DNA of 64,000 nucleotides. Origin: Winogradskya humida. Lineage in GTDB: Bacteria; Actinomycetota; Actinomycetes; Mycobacteriales; Micromonosporaceae. Every line of letters begins with the position of its first letter. Position 1 is the stretch's first letter. Below the pieces are notes generated by a model. The model did no database searches, was not told where the DNA came from, and saw only the letters and a program-made list of their open reading frames with translations. The DNA lies in NCBI RefSeq assembly GCF_016862215.1, contig NZ_BOMN01000113.1:1-64000 (forward strand), in the 5' to 3' direction. This document shows, one piece after another, positions 1 to 8,759 of this stretch. The position numbers were made by a program, and so were the translations under genes.

Positions 1-44
1 GGGCTTCCGTTAGCGCAGCAGGAAAGCCGCTCCGGGAAGACCTG

Positions 45-509
45 TCACCCGGGAGGTAGGCTCATTCGGTAAAGCACCTTGCCGTTGAGCTCTCCTCCGC
101 CGAACCTCGCGTAGAAGCTACGGGCTATCCCATTGTCCGCCTCGGTCTGCCACTCAACACGGCTACACTTGCTGCGTTTCGCGACTTCGAACACCGTCTG
201 CATGAGTAGAGTACCCACCCGACGGCGGCGCGCCGATGCGGAAACAAACAGTTCCTTTAGGAACAACGAACGCGTTAGTCCCGCAGCGGGCCACAGAAAT
301 GAATAGGTGGCGAACCCGACAAGATTGTCACCATCCCATGCAAGCAGCATGTGCGCGAAGTAATCCTCAGAGAACAACGCTTCGTGGATCTGACTCCGCC
401 GCTCTTCCAGCGGATCATTGCGCACGTCGCCGTAGAAAACGTCGGCTTCAGCAGCCAATGCGGCGATCTCCTCGATGTCTGCGACCGATGGGCCGGCGAC
501 TCTGATCAT
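45..509 (-). CDS. GNAT family N-acetyltransferase
   Basis: A 154-residue single-domain GNAT protein, predicted to move an acetyl group from acetyl-CoA to an unidentified amine. The acetyl-CoA loop is visible as RRRRVGTLLMQ after the beta4 segment LFLKELFVSA, and the fold ends with the usual ARSFYARFG helix. The ATG at 509 is preferred over an upstream in-frame start because it overlaps the TGA of the flavoprotein gene (ATGA), as expected for translational coupling. It is last in a minus-strand series with the flavoprotein and an alpha/beta hydrolase. The substrate cannot be read from sequence. Confidence 0.85.
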   Translation of the reverse strand: MIRVAGPSVADIEEIAALAAEADVFYGDVRNDPLEERRSQIHEALFSEDYFAHMLLAWDGDNLVGFATYSFLWPAAGLTRSLFLKELFVSASARRRRVGTLLMQTVFEVAKRSKCSRVEWQTEADNGIARSFYARFGGGELNGKVLYRMSLPPG

Positions 510-1048
510 GGGGAGATGGATTCTAGAGCTGCGACCCACGGGAAGCCGGCGATCATCTGGCCTCCGGCTCCTGGAGGATGCGGCTCCCACCGTCCGTCCC
601 CGATCAGCACGTCTACGCCCTCGTCGCGCAGGGACTTGACGGCACGAACGAACGGGTGCCGGGCCGCCAGGGCAGAGTTCACGAAGGGCAGGATGGCCGT
701 TGATGTGCCGCGGCCGATGGCTTCGGACGCAACGCTGAGCGCATAGTTGTCGTTGATACCGGCCGCGAGCTTATTGATGGTGTTGTAGGTGGCTGGTGCC
801 ACAATCAGCGCGTCGGATGCGCTGGGCCGCGGGCCACTGGCCCTCTGGCCGTAACCACTACGTACCTCGACGCCGCTCGTGCCTTCGAGGGCTGCCACGT
901 CAAGGAAGCCAAGTGCTGATGGTGTGGCTACGAGGTTCACGATCCAGCCGCGCTCAGCAGCCAATGCCATCAGGTTGCCGATGTTTGGCGCCGGTCCGGC
1001 GCCGCAGACAACGATGCACAAGCTTCGGCCATTGCTCGGTGTCGTCAT
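506..1048 (-). CDS. Flavoprotein (HFCD / PPC-decarboxylase-like)
   Basis: A 180-residue flavoprotein of the homo-oligomeric flavin-containing cysteine decarboxylase fold, the family of phosphopantothenoylcysteine decarboxylase and lantibiotic EpiD. It starts with a beta strand and glycine-rich loop (LCIVVCGAGPAPN), and has the family signature APATYNTINKLAAGINDNYAL near residues 83-103. It lacks the C-terminal synthetase half of CoaBC, so it is not the housekeeping enzyme. It shares APAT(Y/F)NTINK with the flavoprotein at 8760-9389, so the two are paralogues. It overlaps the GNAT gene by four bases. The substrate is unknown. Confidence 0.85.
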   Translation of the reverse strand: MTTPSNGRSLCIVVCGAGPAPNIGNLMALAAERGWIVNLVATPSALGFLDVAALEGTSGVEVRSGYGQRASGPRPSASDALIVAPATYNTINKLAAGINDNYALSVASEAIGRGTSTAILPFVNSALAARHPFVRAVKSLRDEGVDVLIGDGRWEPHPPGAGGQMIAGFPWVAALESISP

Positions 1049-1094
1049 CCGGCGAGCGCCCGAACTTCAGCGTTTCGGCTTCGCAGCGCTGCGG

Positions 1095-1925
1095 TCATAC
1101 GAGCCAGTCAGCGATGTCCTGGATAGCGGCCGCCTGCCACGCCTGGGTCTGAGGATCCGCATATCCCGGATCATCGGGGACAGCGATGCCGTGCTGCGCC
1201 CCATCAATCTCAATCAGCCGGCTGGAGGCGGGGATCTTCGCGATATATTCGCGGGAGCTTTGCACCGGGATGAACGTGTCGCCGGTGCCGTGCAACACCA
1301 ACGTGGGCGCGAAGATCTGTTCGAGCGCCTGGTCCGGGCGCAGATAGAAGACTTCGTTCAGCAGGGGCCGGCCCAGCTTGAAGGTGGGCGAGTGAGGCAG
1401 GAAGCCGTTTCGACTGAGCTCGCGCCCGGCGTCGTCGTTGATCTGGTCGTGTGACCAGTATGGTTTGTCGTCGACGAACCGTTTCTTGTAGTTGATAAGC
1501 GGGTTGATCAGGACCAGTTTCGCGACGTCATCGGGGTACTGCGCAGTGAAGTAGGCACAGATGCCCCCGCCGAAGCTGGCACCCAAAATGTTCACCGGGA
1601 CGTCGCCGGCGAGCCGGCGTACCTCGGCAACCGCCGCGTGGATGTCATTCACCACACCTGACAGAGTGAGATCCTCTTGCTGGCCCGCGCTCTCTCCGTG
1701 GCCCCGCAGGTCAAACCGCAGCGACGCGACACGCCGTTTAGCAAGGCCGTGCGCTAGTCGGGTGAAGAAGCCGCCTTCCTCCCGGGTGGCACCGCCGCCG
1801 TGGACCAGAACAACGCTGGACGTAGGGGCTGTCGTGGGTACTTCGAAGGAGCCACGCAGGAGCAGTCCATCGGCACTTCGAAAGCTGGTTGACGTCGTTG
1901 TACTGGTTCCGTCGTCGTTGCCCAT
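1095..1925 (-). CDS. Alpha/beta hydrolase
   Basis: A 276-residue alpha/beta hydrolase. The oxyanion region is VLVHGGGATRE, the nucleophile elbow is GASFGGG (Ser), a late Asp lies in HGTGDTFIPV, and the catalytic His is in GAQHGI. The fold resembles dienelactone hydrolase or serine aminopeptidase-like esterases. The ATG at 1925 is chosen because GGAGGACC lies just upstream of it; a longer in-frame reading lacks such a site. It precedes the flavoprotein by 46 bases on the same strand. Substrate unknown; no signal peptide, so cytoplasmic. Confidence 0.88.
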   Translation of the reverse strand: MGNDDGTSTTTSTSFRSADGLLLRGSFEVPTTAPTSSVVLVHGGGATREEGGFFTRLAHGLAKRRVASLRFDLRGHGESAGQQEDLTLSGVVNDIHAAVAEVRRLAGDVPVNILGASFGGGICAYFTAQYPDDVAKLVLINPLINYKKRFVDDKPYWSHDQINDDAGRELSRNGFLPHSPTFKLGRPLLNEVFYLRPDQALEQIFAPTLVLHGTGDTFIPVQSSREYIAKIPASSRLIEIDGAQHGIAVPDDPGYADPQTQAWQAAAIQDIADWLV

Positions 1926-2146
1926 TCGGGTCCTCCGGCCGCACTGGGAGCAAGGCCAGTAGGCTACCGCCATAGGCGGACGACAGGCGAAGCAAGAAGA
2001 CGCTGCCTGCCGCAGAATTCCGGTATCGATTTCCACAGTGCTGTGGTGGGTCGGCCCTCAACTGCCTGAGCTGCACCTACCGCCCTCCACAAGCCCCAGA
2101 GGACTGAGTGAGTGTCAAGGGCCGGGTCCGCAGTGGGCTCCGCCCC

Positions 2147-2809
2147 CTAGGTCGGCACGTAGCTGAGCGGCGGCCTGACAAGGTCGGGGAGCTCCACCAG
2201 CGATTCGATCACCCACCTTGCGCTCTCGCTCACGGTCGGATCGTCGGCCCACAGCCTGCCCCAAGGTCCGCGCTTGATCAGCACCGGGTGCAGGCCGGCC
2301 TCGCGAGCGGCCTTCACGTCGTAGTCGCGATGATCACCGACGTAAGCAATCTCGTGCGCGTCGCCTCGGGCGAACTCAACTACCCGCTCGAAAAAACCAG
2401 CCTCGGGCTTGGCTACACGCCATTCGCTCGAGGTAGCCAGATCATCAACTGGCAGATCCAGTCCTCGCAAAAGCTGACCAGCCCGTACGGTCTGGTTACC
2501 AGCGACGCCGACCCACACGCCCCGCCGGCGCAGCTCGGACAGGGCTTGACGGACGTCAGGGTAGAGATCGTGGTCCTCAATCTGCTCGCCGACGCCGGCC
2601 TGTTCACGGCGCTGGCGCTCGACAACGAGGTCGAAGCCCGGTTTGACGTACTGGAAAGCTTCAGCGTTGTTGCGACCCTGCGCGACGACGATGCCGATCA
2701 GAGCCGAAAGCGTGTGCCGCGGTACACCAATCCAGTCCGCCCAGGCGTTGAACTCCCGAGTGTCGTCAAGCAGCGTCTCTCCGACATCGAAGACCACGGA
2801 TTTGATCAC
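2147..2809 (-). CDS. HAD family hydrolase
   Basis: A 220-residue haloacid dehalogenase-type phosphatase. Motif I is VFDVGETLLDD with the nucleophilic Asp; the +2 position is Gly rather than Asp, a variant known in the 'FDVGGT' branch. Motif II is GVAGNQT, a lysine lies in RVAKPEAGF, and motif IV is YVGDHRDYDVKAA. A cap domain fits between motifs I and II. The start is GTG at 2809. It lies between an HD hydrolase upstream and an alpha/beta hydrolase downstream on the same strand, with gaps over 100 bases, so co-transcription is uncertain. The substrate is probably a small phosphate ester (inference). Confidence 0.87.
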   Translation of the reverse strand: MIKSVVFDVGETLLDDTREFNAWADWIGVPRHTLSALIGIVVAQGRNNAEAFQYVKPGFDLVVERQRREQAGVGEQIEDHDLYPDVRQALSELRRRGVWVGVAGNQTVRAGQLLRGLDLPVDDLATSSEWRVAKPEAGFFERVVEFARGDAHEIAYVGDHRDYDVKAAREAGLHPVLIKRGPWGRLWADDPTVSESARWVIESLVELPDLVRPPLSYVPT

Positions 2810-2934
2810 GTGCCTGCGCTCTTCTCATCTCGATAGCAACTGCGGGCCAGGCTGTTTCCTGATGCGACGATTGCGCCGGCGGCTCGACGCATCGCGCGAC
2901 TCTAGGTCCAGAAAGGTGGCTGGATTCCTACTCG

Positions 2935-3495
2935 CTAACGATCCCGCCAGGATAACGGGGAAATCTGAACTGCCGCTTCAGCGACTCGACGACCAGTTTC
3001 CGTGTGAAGGTCTTTTCTGGCCGAATCCACCCATCCGCCCGTACGGGCTACTCCAGCATCGCGGTATTCGATCGCCTGTAGCAGCATTTCCACCTTGTCT
3101 GCGTCCTTCGCACACCGGGCCTCGATACTCACGCCGGTTTCGTACTCGTCTACGGCTTCGCGGACCATATCGCGCGAGCGTCCGGGAAGCCCTTGCGTTT
3201 GATCTGCGGTGATCCGTCGGGGATCGGGTTTGGTCATGTACGGGGTAGCCGTGTGGGGGAGGTCGCCCGTGCGGGTCTCTTGGCTGTCGTGCCAGAGCGC
3301 CAGGAACGCGGCTCGCGCCGGATCGGCTCCCTCTTCCACCGCGATGAGCGCCGCCAGCTGGGCAGTGCGCATGGTGTGCTCAGCGACCGATTCGGGGTCC
3401 TTGACGCCCACGTGCCACCAGCCGGAGCGCCGCACGCGTTTGAGCAGGCCCAGTTCGAAACCGAATCCTGCGAGTCCTTCAGCGCCCTCTGACAT
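2935..3495 (-). CDS. HD domain hydrolase (YfbR/HDDC2-like)
   Basis: A 186-residue HD-superfamily metal phosphohydrolase similar in size and layout to the 5'-deoxynucleotidase YfbR and HDDC2. The metal ligands are His in SVAEHTMR, His-Asp in LALWHDSQE, and the late Asp in KDADKVEML. The ATG at 3495 follows GGAGAGGA. It is divergent from the XRE-TPR gene at 3726, so the 230-base gap should hold both promoters. A nucleotide-monophosphate role fits the NUDIX and kinase genes nearby but is inference. Confidence 0.85.
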   Translation of the reverse strand: MSEGAEGLAGFGFELGLLKRVRRSGWWHVGVKDPESVAEHTMRTAQLAALIAVEEGADPARAAFLALWHDSQETRTGDLPHTATPYMTKPDPRRITADQTQGLPGRSRDMVREAVDEYETGVSIEARCAKDADKVEMLLQAIEYRDAGVARTGGWVDSARKDLHTETGRRVAEAAVQISPLSWRDR

Positions 3496-3725
3496 GTTCG
3501 ATCCTCTCCGATCGGCATACGCACCGCGTGGTGAAGTCCGACCACCTGCTCACGCTCGGTACGAGCGAGGCCGTTGCTGGACGCGAGCGTATCCAGGACT
3601 CGGGCCAACGAGCCACGAGACTTCATTAGACAGTGCACGCCGACCGTGTACCGGAGTCCGACCCCTGTGGAAGAATGGCCGGCACCGACCCTCAGCTGGC
3701 CTGGGAGCGCGAGTGAGGAGGGTGG

Positions 3726-5093
3726 ATGCCGAGTCGCAACAGCAGCGAGATCAATCCGGACGCCCAACCCGGACGTGAGCCCAACGCCCTCTTCCGCAAC
3801 GCGCGCGTCCGCCTGTATGGAACTCAGGAATCCCTGGCCGAAGCCGTTAATGCACTTCTACCCGAAGCAAATTTTGTGACGGCGAACGAGATCGGGAAGA
3901 TAGAACGCGGAATCGTCACGTTTCCTCGACCAGCAAGACGTGCCGCCTTCCGAAGAGCCCTGCAGGCTGCAACGGAATCCGAGATTGGCTTCTTCGACTC
4001 ACGCAGGGCAGCGGTCGATCGCCCACACGTCCTTGACGATCAGCCGGAGGAGCATGGCGCTAACGTTCTTAGTGAGGACTCAGGCGCCTGGACGGTGGAT
4101 TGGCTCTCGGAAACAGAAAACGAAGTCGACCTGAAAGACAGCGAAATTTTTCTGTCAGCAATGCACTCCTTTCGGGCCGCTGACAAAAAAGTTGGCGGTA
4201 GCTTCCTCTACGATACCGTGCTCCGATACCTCCGCACGGAAGTTGCGCCGAAGGTGCGCAATGCCGATCCGGACCGCGATAGCGACATATTTCTCGCAGC
4301 TGCCACCATGACAGAGATGGCCGGCTGGATGGCTCATGACGCCGGACGTGATGAGGTCGCTCTGCGACACTTTGCACGATCACTCGATCTCGCGAAAGTC
4401 AGTAAAGATGTGCAGCTAGGCGTCCATATTTACGGCAGCATCAGCCACCTCGCCAACCATCTCGGCCGCATACCCGATGCAATCCGGTACGCACAGCAGG
4501 GGCACGCGTTGTTATTTCGGGTCCCGCGCCAGCCCGACCTGGAAGCAAGGCTATTTTCGGTGCAGGCGCGCAGCTACGCCGCGCTGGGTGACAAAAATGA
4601 GTGCGTTCGCTTAATCGAAGACGCGGACAATGCGCTTCGAGCGGCCCCTGAAGCAGATCCTTCACCCTGGACAGGCCCATTTGATATCGGCTCGCTTGCA
4701 GGCGAAGCTGCGAGATGCTTCCGTATCCTAGGCGACGTGACCAGAGCACAAAAGCATGCCGAAACAGTAGTGGCATTGAGGCAAGAGAGTCAGGCACGCA
4801 GTCGCGCTTTCGGGCAACTGATTCTCATTGCTATTCTAATCAGGAGAGGCTACCCCGAAGAGGCTTGCGAGGTCGCAGAGCAGGTACTTGAAGCAACAGA
4901 GCACCTGAGTTCCAACCTCGTCACCCAGCAACTGCGGGAGCTGAGGGTAAATCTTGACCCCTACAAGGCGAGCAAGAAGGTCGCCGATCTAGTCGCTCTA
5001 CTCGATGAGGCGTTGCGGCAACGCGCATGGCTGTATAGATGGCCTAAAGGACGAGAAGAACAACCAGTGATTGGCTATGCGGCAAAATGGTGA
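3726..5093 (+). CDS. XRE-type regulator with C-terminal TPR-like region
   Basis: A 455-residue protein. The N-terminal ~80 residues carry a helix-turn-helix-like segment (GTQESLAEAVN...NEIGKIERG), and the rest is a helical array resembling TPR repeats (e.g. ATMTEMAGWMAHDAGRDEVALRHFARSL and AEAARCFRILGDVTRAQKHAETVV). This architecture is common in actinomycete regulators that sense an unknown signal through the TPR part. The ATG is preceded by GAGGAGGG. Its stop overlaps the start of the NUDIX gene by seven bases, so the two are one transcription unit. Confidence 0.85.
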   Translation: MPSRNSSEINPDAQPGREPNALFRNARVRLYGTQESLAEAVNALLPEANFVTANEIGKIERGIVTFPRPARRAAFRRALQAATESEIGFFDSRRAAVDRPHVLDDQPEEHGANVLSEDSGAWTVDWLSETENEVDLKDSEIFLSAMHSFRAADKKVGGSFLYDTVLRYLRTEVAPKVRNADPDRDSDIFLAAATMTEMAGWMAHDAGRDEVALRHFARSLDLAKVSKDVQLGVHIYGSISHLANHLGRIPDAIRYAQQGHALLFRVPRQPDLEARLFSVQARSYAALGDKNECVRLIEDADNALRAAPEADPSPWTGPFDIGSLAGEAARCFRILGDVTRAQKHAETVVALRQESQARSRAFGQLILIAILIRRGYPEEACEVAEQVLEATEHLSSNLVTQQLRELRVNLDPYKASKKVADLVALLDEALRQRAWLYRWPKGREEQPVIGYAAKW

Positions 5094-5620
5094 CACCCGA
5101 CTCCCCACTCTACGAGCGGGATCCGAAAGCCTGGCGCGAATATCTCGCAGAGGGTAATGCAAAGCAAGCCAGGAAGCGCGTAAGTGCAGATGTCATCATC
5201 CGCGACGCGGCGGGAAAGATTCTTCTCGTCAATCCTAGCTATAAACCGGACTGGGATGTCCCTGGCGGGATGGTGGAGGCCAACGAGCCGCCCCATGTCG
5301 CAGCACGTCGAGAGCTGAAGGAAGAACTCGGGGTCGACCTACGCGTTGGGCCCCTTCTCGTCGTGGACTGGGTTTCGCCGCATGATCCCTGGGACGACCT
5401 ACTCTCCATGGTTTTCGACAGTGCTTCCCTCACGAGCGAACAGATTTCAAAAATCCAGTTCCGGGACAAAGAAATCTCCGACTACCAGTTCTGCGATCGC
5501 ACTCAAGCAGCAGAGCGGCTACGGCCCTACGTGTGGCGACGCGTGGCAGCAGCCTTGGACGCTCAGGAATCGAAGAGTGCCCTCTATCTTGTAGACGGCC
5601 ACCAGGCAGGTTTCAGGTGA
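5087..5620 (+). CDS. NUDIX hydrolase
   Basis: A 177-residue NUDIX protein, expected to cleave a nucleoside diphosphate linked to another group. The Nudix box fits the pattern Gx5Ex7REUxEExGU: GGMVEANEPP is followed by RRELKEELGV, with both catalytic glutamates. The preceding strands (ADVIIRDAAGKILLV) are typical. It starts inside the 3' end of the XRE-TPR gene, indicating coupling. In actinomycetes such regulator-NUDIX pairs recur; the substrate is unknown. Confidence 0.9.
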   Translation: MVTPDSPLYERDPKAWREYLAEGNAKQARKRVSADVIIRDAAGKILLVNPSYKPDWDVPGGMVEANEPPHVAARRELKEELGVDLRVGPLLVVDWVSPHDPWDDLLSMVFDSASLTSEQISKIQFRDKEISDYQFCDRTQAAERLRPYVWRRVAAALDAQESKSALYLVDGHQAGFR

Positions 5621-5731
5621 GCGCGGAGCTCAACCCAAATACGGCGCCCACGCCCCCACATACCATCGCACTCGCGGGTTAGAGGCGCCCCTGTATAGAC
5701 GATTCAACACATGCATCACGTTCTGATCCGT

Positions 5732-6640
5732 TCATGCTAACGCGACTTCTGGCGCCGGCACACGGCCAGGCAAAAGCAATGCTCCGTGTTGCTGGACTGC
5801 GATACTGGCGACATGTACGCCCGCTCTGGCCGCCTTCGCCACGTCTTGACCGCCGGAGAAGTCGAGCGCAAATGCGCCAAGAAATGCGTCTCCGGCGCCG
5901 CTGGTGTCGACCACTGTCACGGGGATGGCGGGAATTTTCCCCGCGGTCCCCCGGCCGTGGTAGAACGCCCCTTTGGCGCCGGCGGTCACGATGACGATGT
6001 CCGGTCCGAGTTGTCGGAGTTCCGCTGCTGCATCTTCCGCATCGATGTCGGCGGCACCCAGCACAGCGGCCGCCTCATGCTCGTTGACCACGAAGACGTC
6101 GAGTTCTGCCAGCAGCTGCCGGTCGAAGTCGGGATGAGGCAGAAGGTTGCCGATCAACAGGCGCGGACGCACTGTCTGTAGCGCCGCTCGCGCAGCTTCG
6201 GGCTGGAGGTCAAGCTGAGCGACGATCACGTCGGGCAAATGCTGTGTCAGTGCCTGGGAGATCGACGTAGCCGTGAGCTCTGTCGCGGGCGACAGTGCGA
6301 GCGAGACGTAGGACTCGCCGTTCGGCGTGACCTGGATGACGGCTGCTGCCGTCGAGGCGCCGTCTACGAGCGTGAAATGTTCGGTGTCCACGCCGGCGTC
6401 CATGACGGCAGTGCGAAGCCGTTCCCCCCATTGGTCGGCGCCCGCGTTGGCGATCAGCTGAGGTCGTCCGCCGAGCCTTCCGACGGCGACGGCTTGGTTG
6501 AGCGCCTTACCGCCGGCAGTGGAGTTGAGAGCGGAGCCAAAGGCGGTGCGTCCGGCTGATGGCAGATGCTGGAGGCGAATGGTGAGATCGATGTTGGCTC
6601 GACCAATGACGGCAACACGATCCCTGGCCCGTGTGGTCAT
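5732..6640 (-). CDS. PfkB family carbohydrate/nucleoside kinase
   Basis: A 302-residue ribokinase-type kinase. The N-terminal signature GGKALNQAVAVGRLG and the C-terminal signature DTSGAGDAFLGAF (anion hole and catalytic Asp) are both intact. Length matches ribokinase. Its ATG overlaps the TGA of the asparaginase gene (6637-6640). It ends the long minus-strand series from the radical SAM gene. The substrate could be ribose, a nucleoside or another sugar; sequence alone does not decide. Confidence 0.9.
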   Translation of the reverse strand: MTTRARDRVAVIGRANIDLTIRLQHLPSAGRTAFGSALNSTAGGKALNQAVAVGRLGGRPQLIANAGADQWGERLRTAVMDAGVDTEHFTLVDGASTAAAVIQVTPNGESYVSLALSPATELTATSISQALTQHLPDVIVAQLDLQPEAARAALQTVRPRLLIGNLLPHPDFDRQLLAELDVFVVNEHEAAAVLGAADIDAEDAAAELRQLGPDIVIVTAGAKGAFYHGRGTAGKIPAIPVTVVDTSGAGDAFLGAFALDFSGGQDVAKAARAGVHVASIAVQQHGALLLPGRVPAPEVALA

Positions 6641-7668
6641 CGTGTTTTCGTACCTAGGTCGTCGGTTGCCGCGGCGAGTGCGGTCCTCAAGGATTCACGG
6701 CTGTCCGTCGTGGTCAGGAGGATTTGCAGAAGCAGGCGCGCTTTGTAGGGGTCGAGGATCCCGGCCGGGATGAGGCCTCGGGCGATCAGATCGCTTTCGG
6801 AGCCGGGAAAACCGTAGGTATCGGTGGCGGTGAACCCGGAGCCGGTCCGGGAAGCAAACACGACGGGAATCCGGCCCGCGATCTCTTCGATATTGGCGAC
6901 CCATTGCTGGGGGACGTGGCCGGCGCCGAACGCGGCGATGACGAGGCCGTCGAGGTGGCTGGCCAACGCGGGTAGGAGGCCGCCGTCGTCGCCGAGGGTC
7001 GCGGTGTAGAGCCCGACACGCGGCACCGGCTGATCGCGGTTCGGTGCGGGTGGGCGGTAGCGGTGCGCGGGCCGGTTGACGAGGCGTACGTATCCCTCGA
7101 CCACGTATCCGAGCGGGCCGCCGTTCGGGGAGATGAACGTCGAGGGGCTCATGGTGTGGCTTTTGCGGACGCGCGCGGCGGCGTGGATCTCATCGGCGAG
7201 CACGACGAGGCAGCCCAACCCTCGAGCGTGCGGGCTGGCGGCAACGGTGACGGCGGCGAGTAGGTTGGCCGGACCGTCCGCTCCAGCGAGCGTCGGGTTG
7301 CGCATGGCCCCGGTGACGACGATCGGCGCTTCGGTGGCGTTGAGCAGGTCCAGCAGGTATGCTGTCTCTTCGATCGTGTCGGTTCCCTGGGTGATCACGG
7401 CGCCAACAGCACCATCGGTGAACTGCTGGTGGAGAACATCGGCGAGCTCGATGATGTCTTCGACCGTCAGGGACGTGCCCGGCTGGCTTCGGAAGCTGCT
7501 CACGGCCAGGTCGACGCCCAGGCCAGCGAGCCCGGGGACGGCGGCGACCAAGTCTTCGGCGGATAGGCTTGGGATGACGCCGCCGTTGCCGGCCTGGGCC
7601 ATCGCTATCGTCCCGCCAAGCCCAACGACCGCGACGCCCGGTACCTGGGCGACCTGCCTACGGGACAC
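6637..7668 (-). CDS. L-asparaginase (type I/II fold)
   Basis: A 343-residue asparaginase. The first catalytic threonine lies in GLGGTIAMAQ and the second in ITQGTDTIEETAY. A later GAMR segment and the C-terminal TLGDDGGLLPAL match the family. There is no signal peptide, suggesting a cytoplasmic enzyme hydrolysing asparagine or a related amide. The GTG start at 7668 follows GAAGGAG with good spacing. It sits 78 bases after the ribD-like remnant and overlaps the PfkB kinase gene. Its role in this nucleotide-flavoured gene set is unclear. Confidence 0.9.
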   Translation of the reverse strand: MSRRQVAQVPGVAVVGLGGTIAMAQAGNGGVIPSLSAEDLVAAVPGLAGLGVDLAVSSFRSQPGTSLTVEDIIELADVLHQQFTDGAVGAVITQGTDTIEETAYLLDLLNATEAPIVVTGAMRNPTLAGADGPANLLAAVTVAASPHARGLGCLVVLADEIHAAARVRKSHTMSPSTFISPNGGPLGYVVEGYVRLVNRPAHRYRPPAPNRDQPVPRVGLYTATLGDDGGLLPALASHLDGLVIAAFGAGHVPQQWVANIEEIAGRIPVVFASRTGSGFTATDTYGFPGSESDLIARGLIPAGILDPYKARLLLQILLTTTDSRESLRTALAAATDDLGTKTR

Positions 7669-7746
7669 GGAAGCTCCTTCTGCTGTGCCTGCCGACCGAT
7701 GACGAGACCGGCGACGGGTTGATTGGTCTGAGGCGCGCCTGGGGAT

Positions 7747-8701
7747 TCACCCGGGCGGGGTCGCCGCCGGCCGGCCGACAAGGCGAACTCCGTCTTTGCC
7801 AGGCCGGACCACGGTGATGACGAATCCGGACGGCAGCGTTGCCTGGTCACTGCTGCAGCGGGTACTGGTCGTGGTGGGATGCGGCACGTCGATCGCTACC
7901 TCATCGATCGCCCCCGCGGAAAGAAGGTCGCGGACGAAGACGGTGTCGCCGAGCACGAGCACGCGGCGGCAGCCGCCAAGGAACAGTTCCTCCAGAACGT
8001 CGACGCCCGCGCCGGAGCGAACGCCCCTCCGATAGTGCAGCCGGTCCGGCCCATGGCCGCCGGGCACGCCCTCCTCGACAGCTCCGTCCGGTGAAACCAC
8101 AACGTCTGCCGCACGTCGAAGATCATCGACGGACGCCGCCGGCGATGCTTCGCGGTCCGCCAGACCGTAGTGCCAGGTCACCCACGGCCGCCCGCGTTCG
8201 GTGGCCACCAGCCACGGCCCCAGCACCAGGCGGGCTTCCTCGGCGAGCACGCCGACCTCGACGTCGACCCCGGCTGCTCGCAGGACAGCGATCCCGCCGT
8301 CCCCGCGCGACGTCGGATCCCGCAACGCGATGACGACCCGGACGATACCGGCGCCCAGCAGCAGTTGCCGGCACGCCGGCGTCACGCCGATGTGATTGCA
8401 CGGCTCTAGCGTGACGACGGCCGTCCCGCCCGCCGCGAGTGGCCCCGCGGCGGCGACGGCGTGGGCCTCAGCGTGCGGTTCGCCCTTGCGCATGTGGAAG
8501 CCGGCGCCGGCACGGCATCCACGGCGGTGTAACTTCCTGGCCACCCTGATGCTCAGCCAGGGCGTGCCGATGATCTCGCACGGTGACGAACTCGTCGAGG
8601 ATGACACAGCCGACAGGCGGGTTCGGGCTGGTCGTTCCCAATCCATGCGTCGACAGCGCGATAGCCTCCCGCAGTGCCTGCCGTTCGGCTGCAGAGGCCA
8701 T
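7747..8701 (-). pseudogene. Broken ribD-like deaminase/reductase gene
   Basis: The N-terminal part in one frame (ATG at 8701) reads LREAIALSTHGLGTTSPNPP then VGCVILDEF, the start of a RibD pyrimidine deaminase. The zinc site HAEAHAVA...LEPCNHIGVTPAC appears only in another frame, after about position 8520, and the reductase-like C-terminus runs to 7747. The first frame hits a stop at 8468. Between the two parts lies a 72-base stretch coding on the other strand for a glycogen-debranching motif. The reductase half is also shorter than in normal RibD and lacks a clear substrate-binding core. The gene is almost surely non-functional as one protein. Gene order places it between a flavoprotein and asparaginase. 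Confidence 0.75.
8522..8593 (+). pseudogene. Fragment of a glgX/treX-type debranching enzyme gene
   Basis: Read on the plus strand, this segment encodes RRCNFLATLMLSQGV followed by PMISHGDEL. This is the highly conserved stretch of glycogen debranching enzyme GlgX (consensus close to NFLATLLLSQGVPM...GDE). No other part of GlgX is visible on either side. It lies antisense inside the ribD-like gene. The left edge is near 8522. The right edge lies at GACGAACTC, where the ribD reading (reverse strand GACGAGTTC) resumes. It looks like a short captured fragment or repair insertion. Confidence 0.7.
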
Positions 8702-8759
8702 CAGCTCACCGCCCCCATCGCGCCGAGGCCTCGGCCAAAGGCAACTTCGTGATGGCATG

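Noticed and set aside
1..44. tRNA at the window start
   Set aside because: No cloverleaf or T-arm sequence can be formed.
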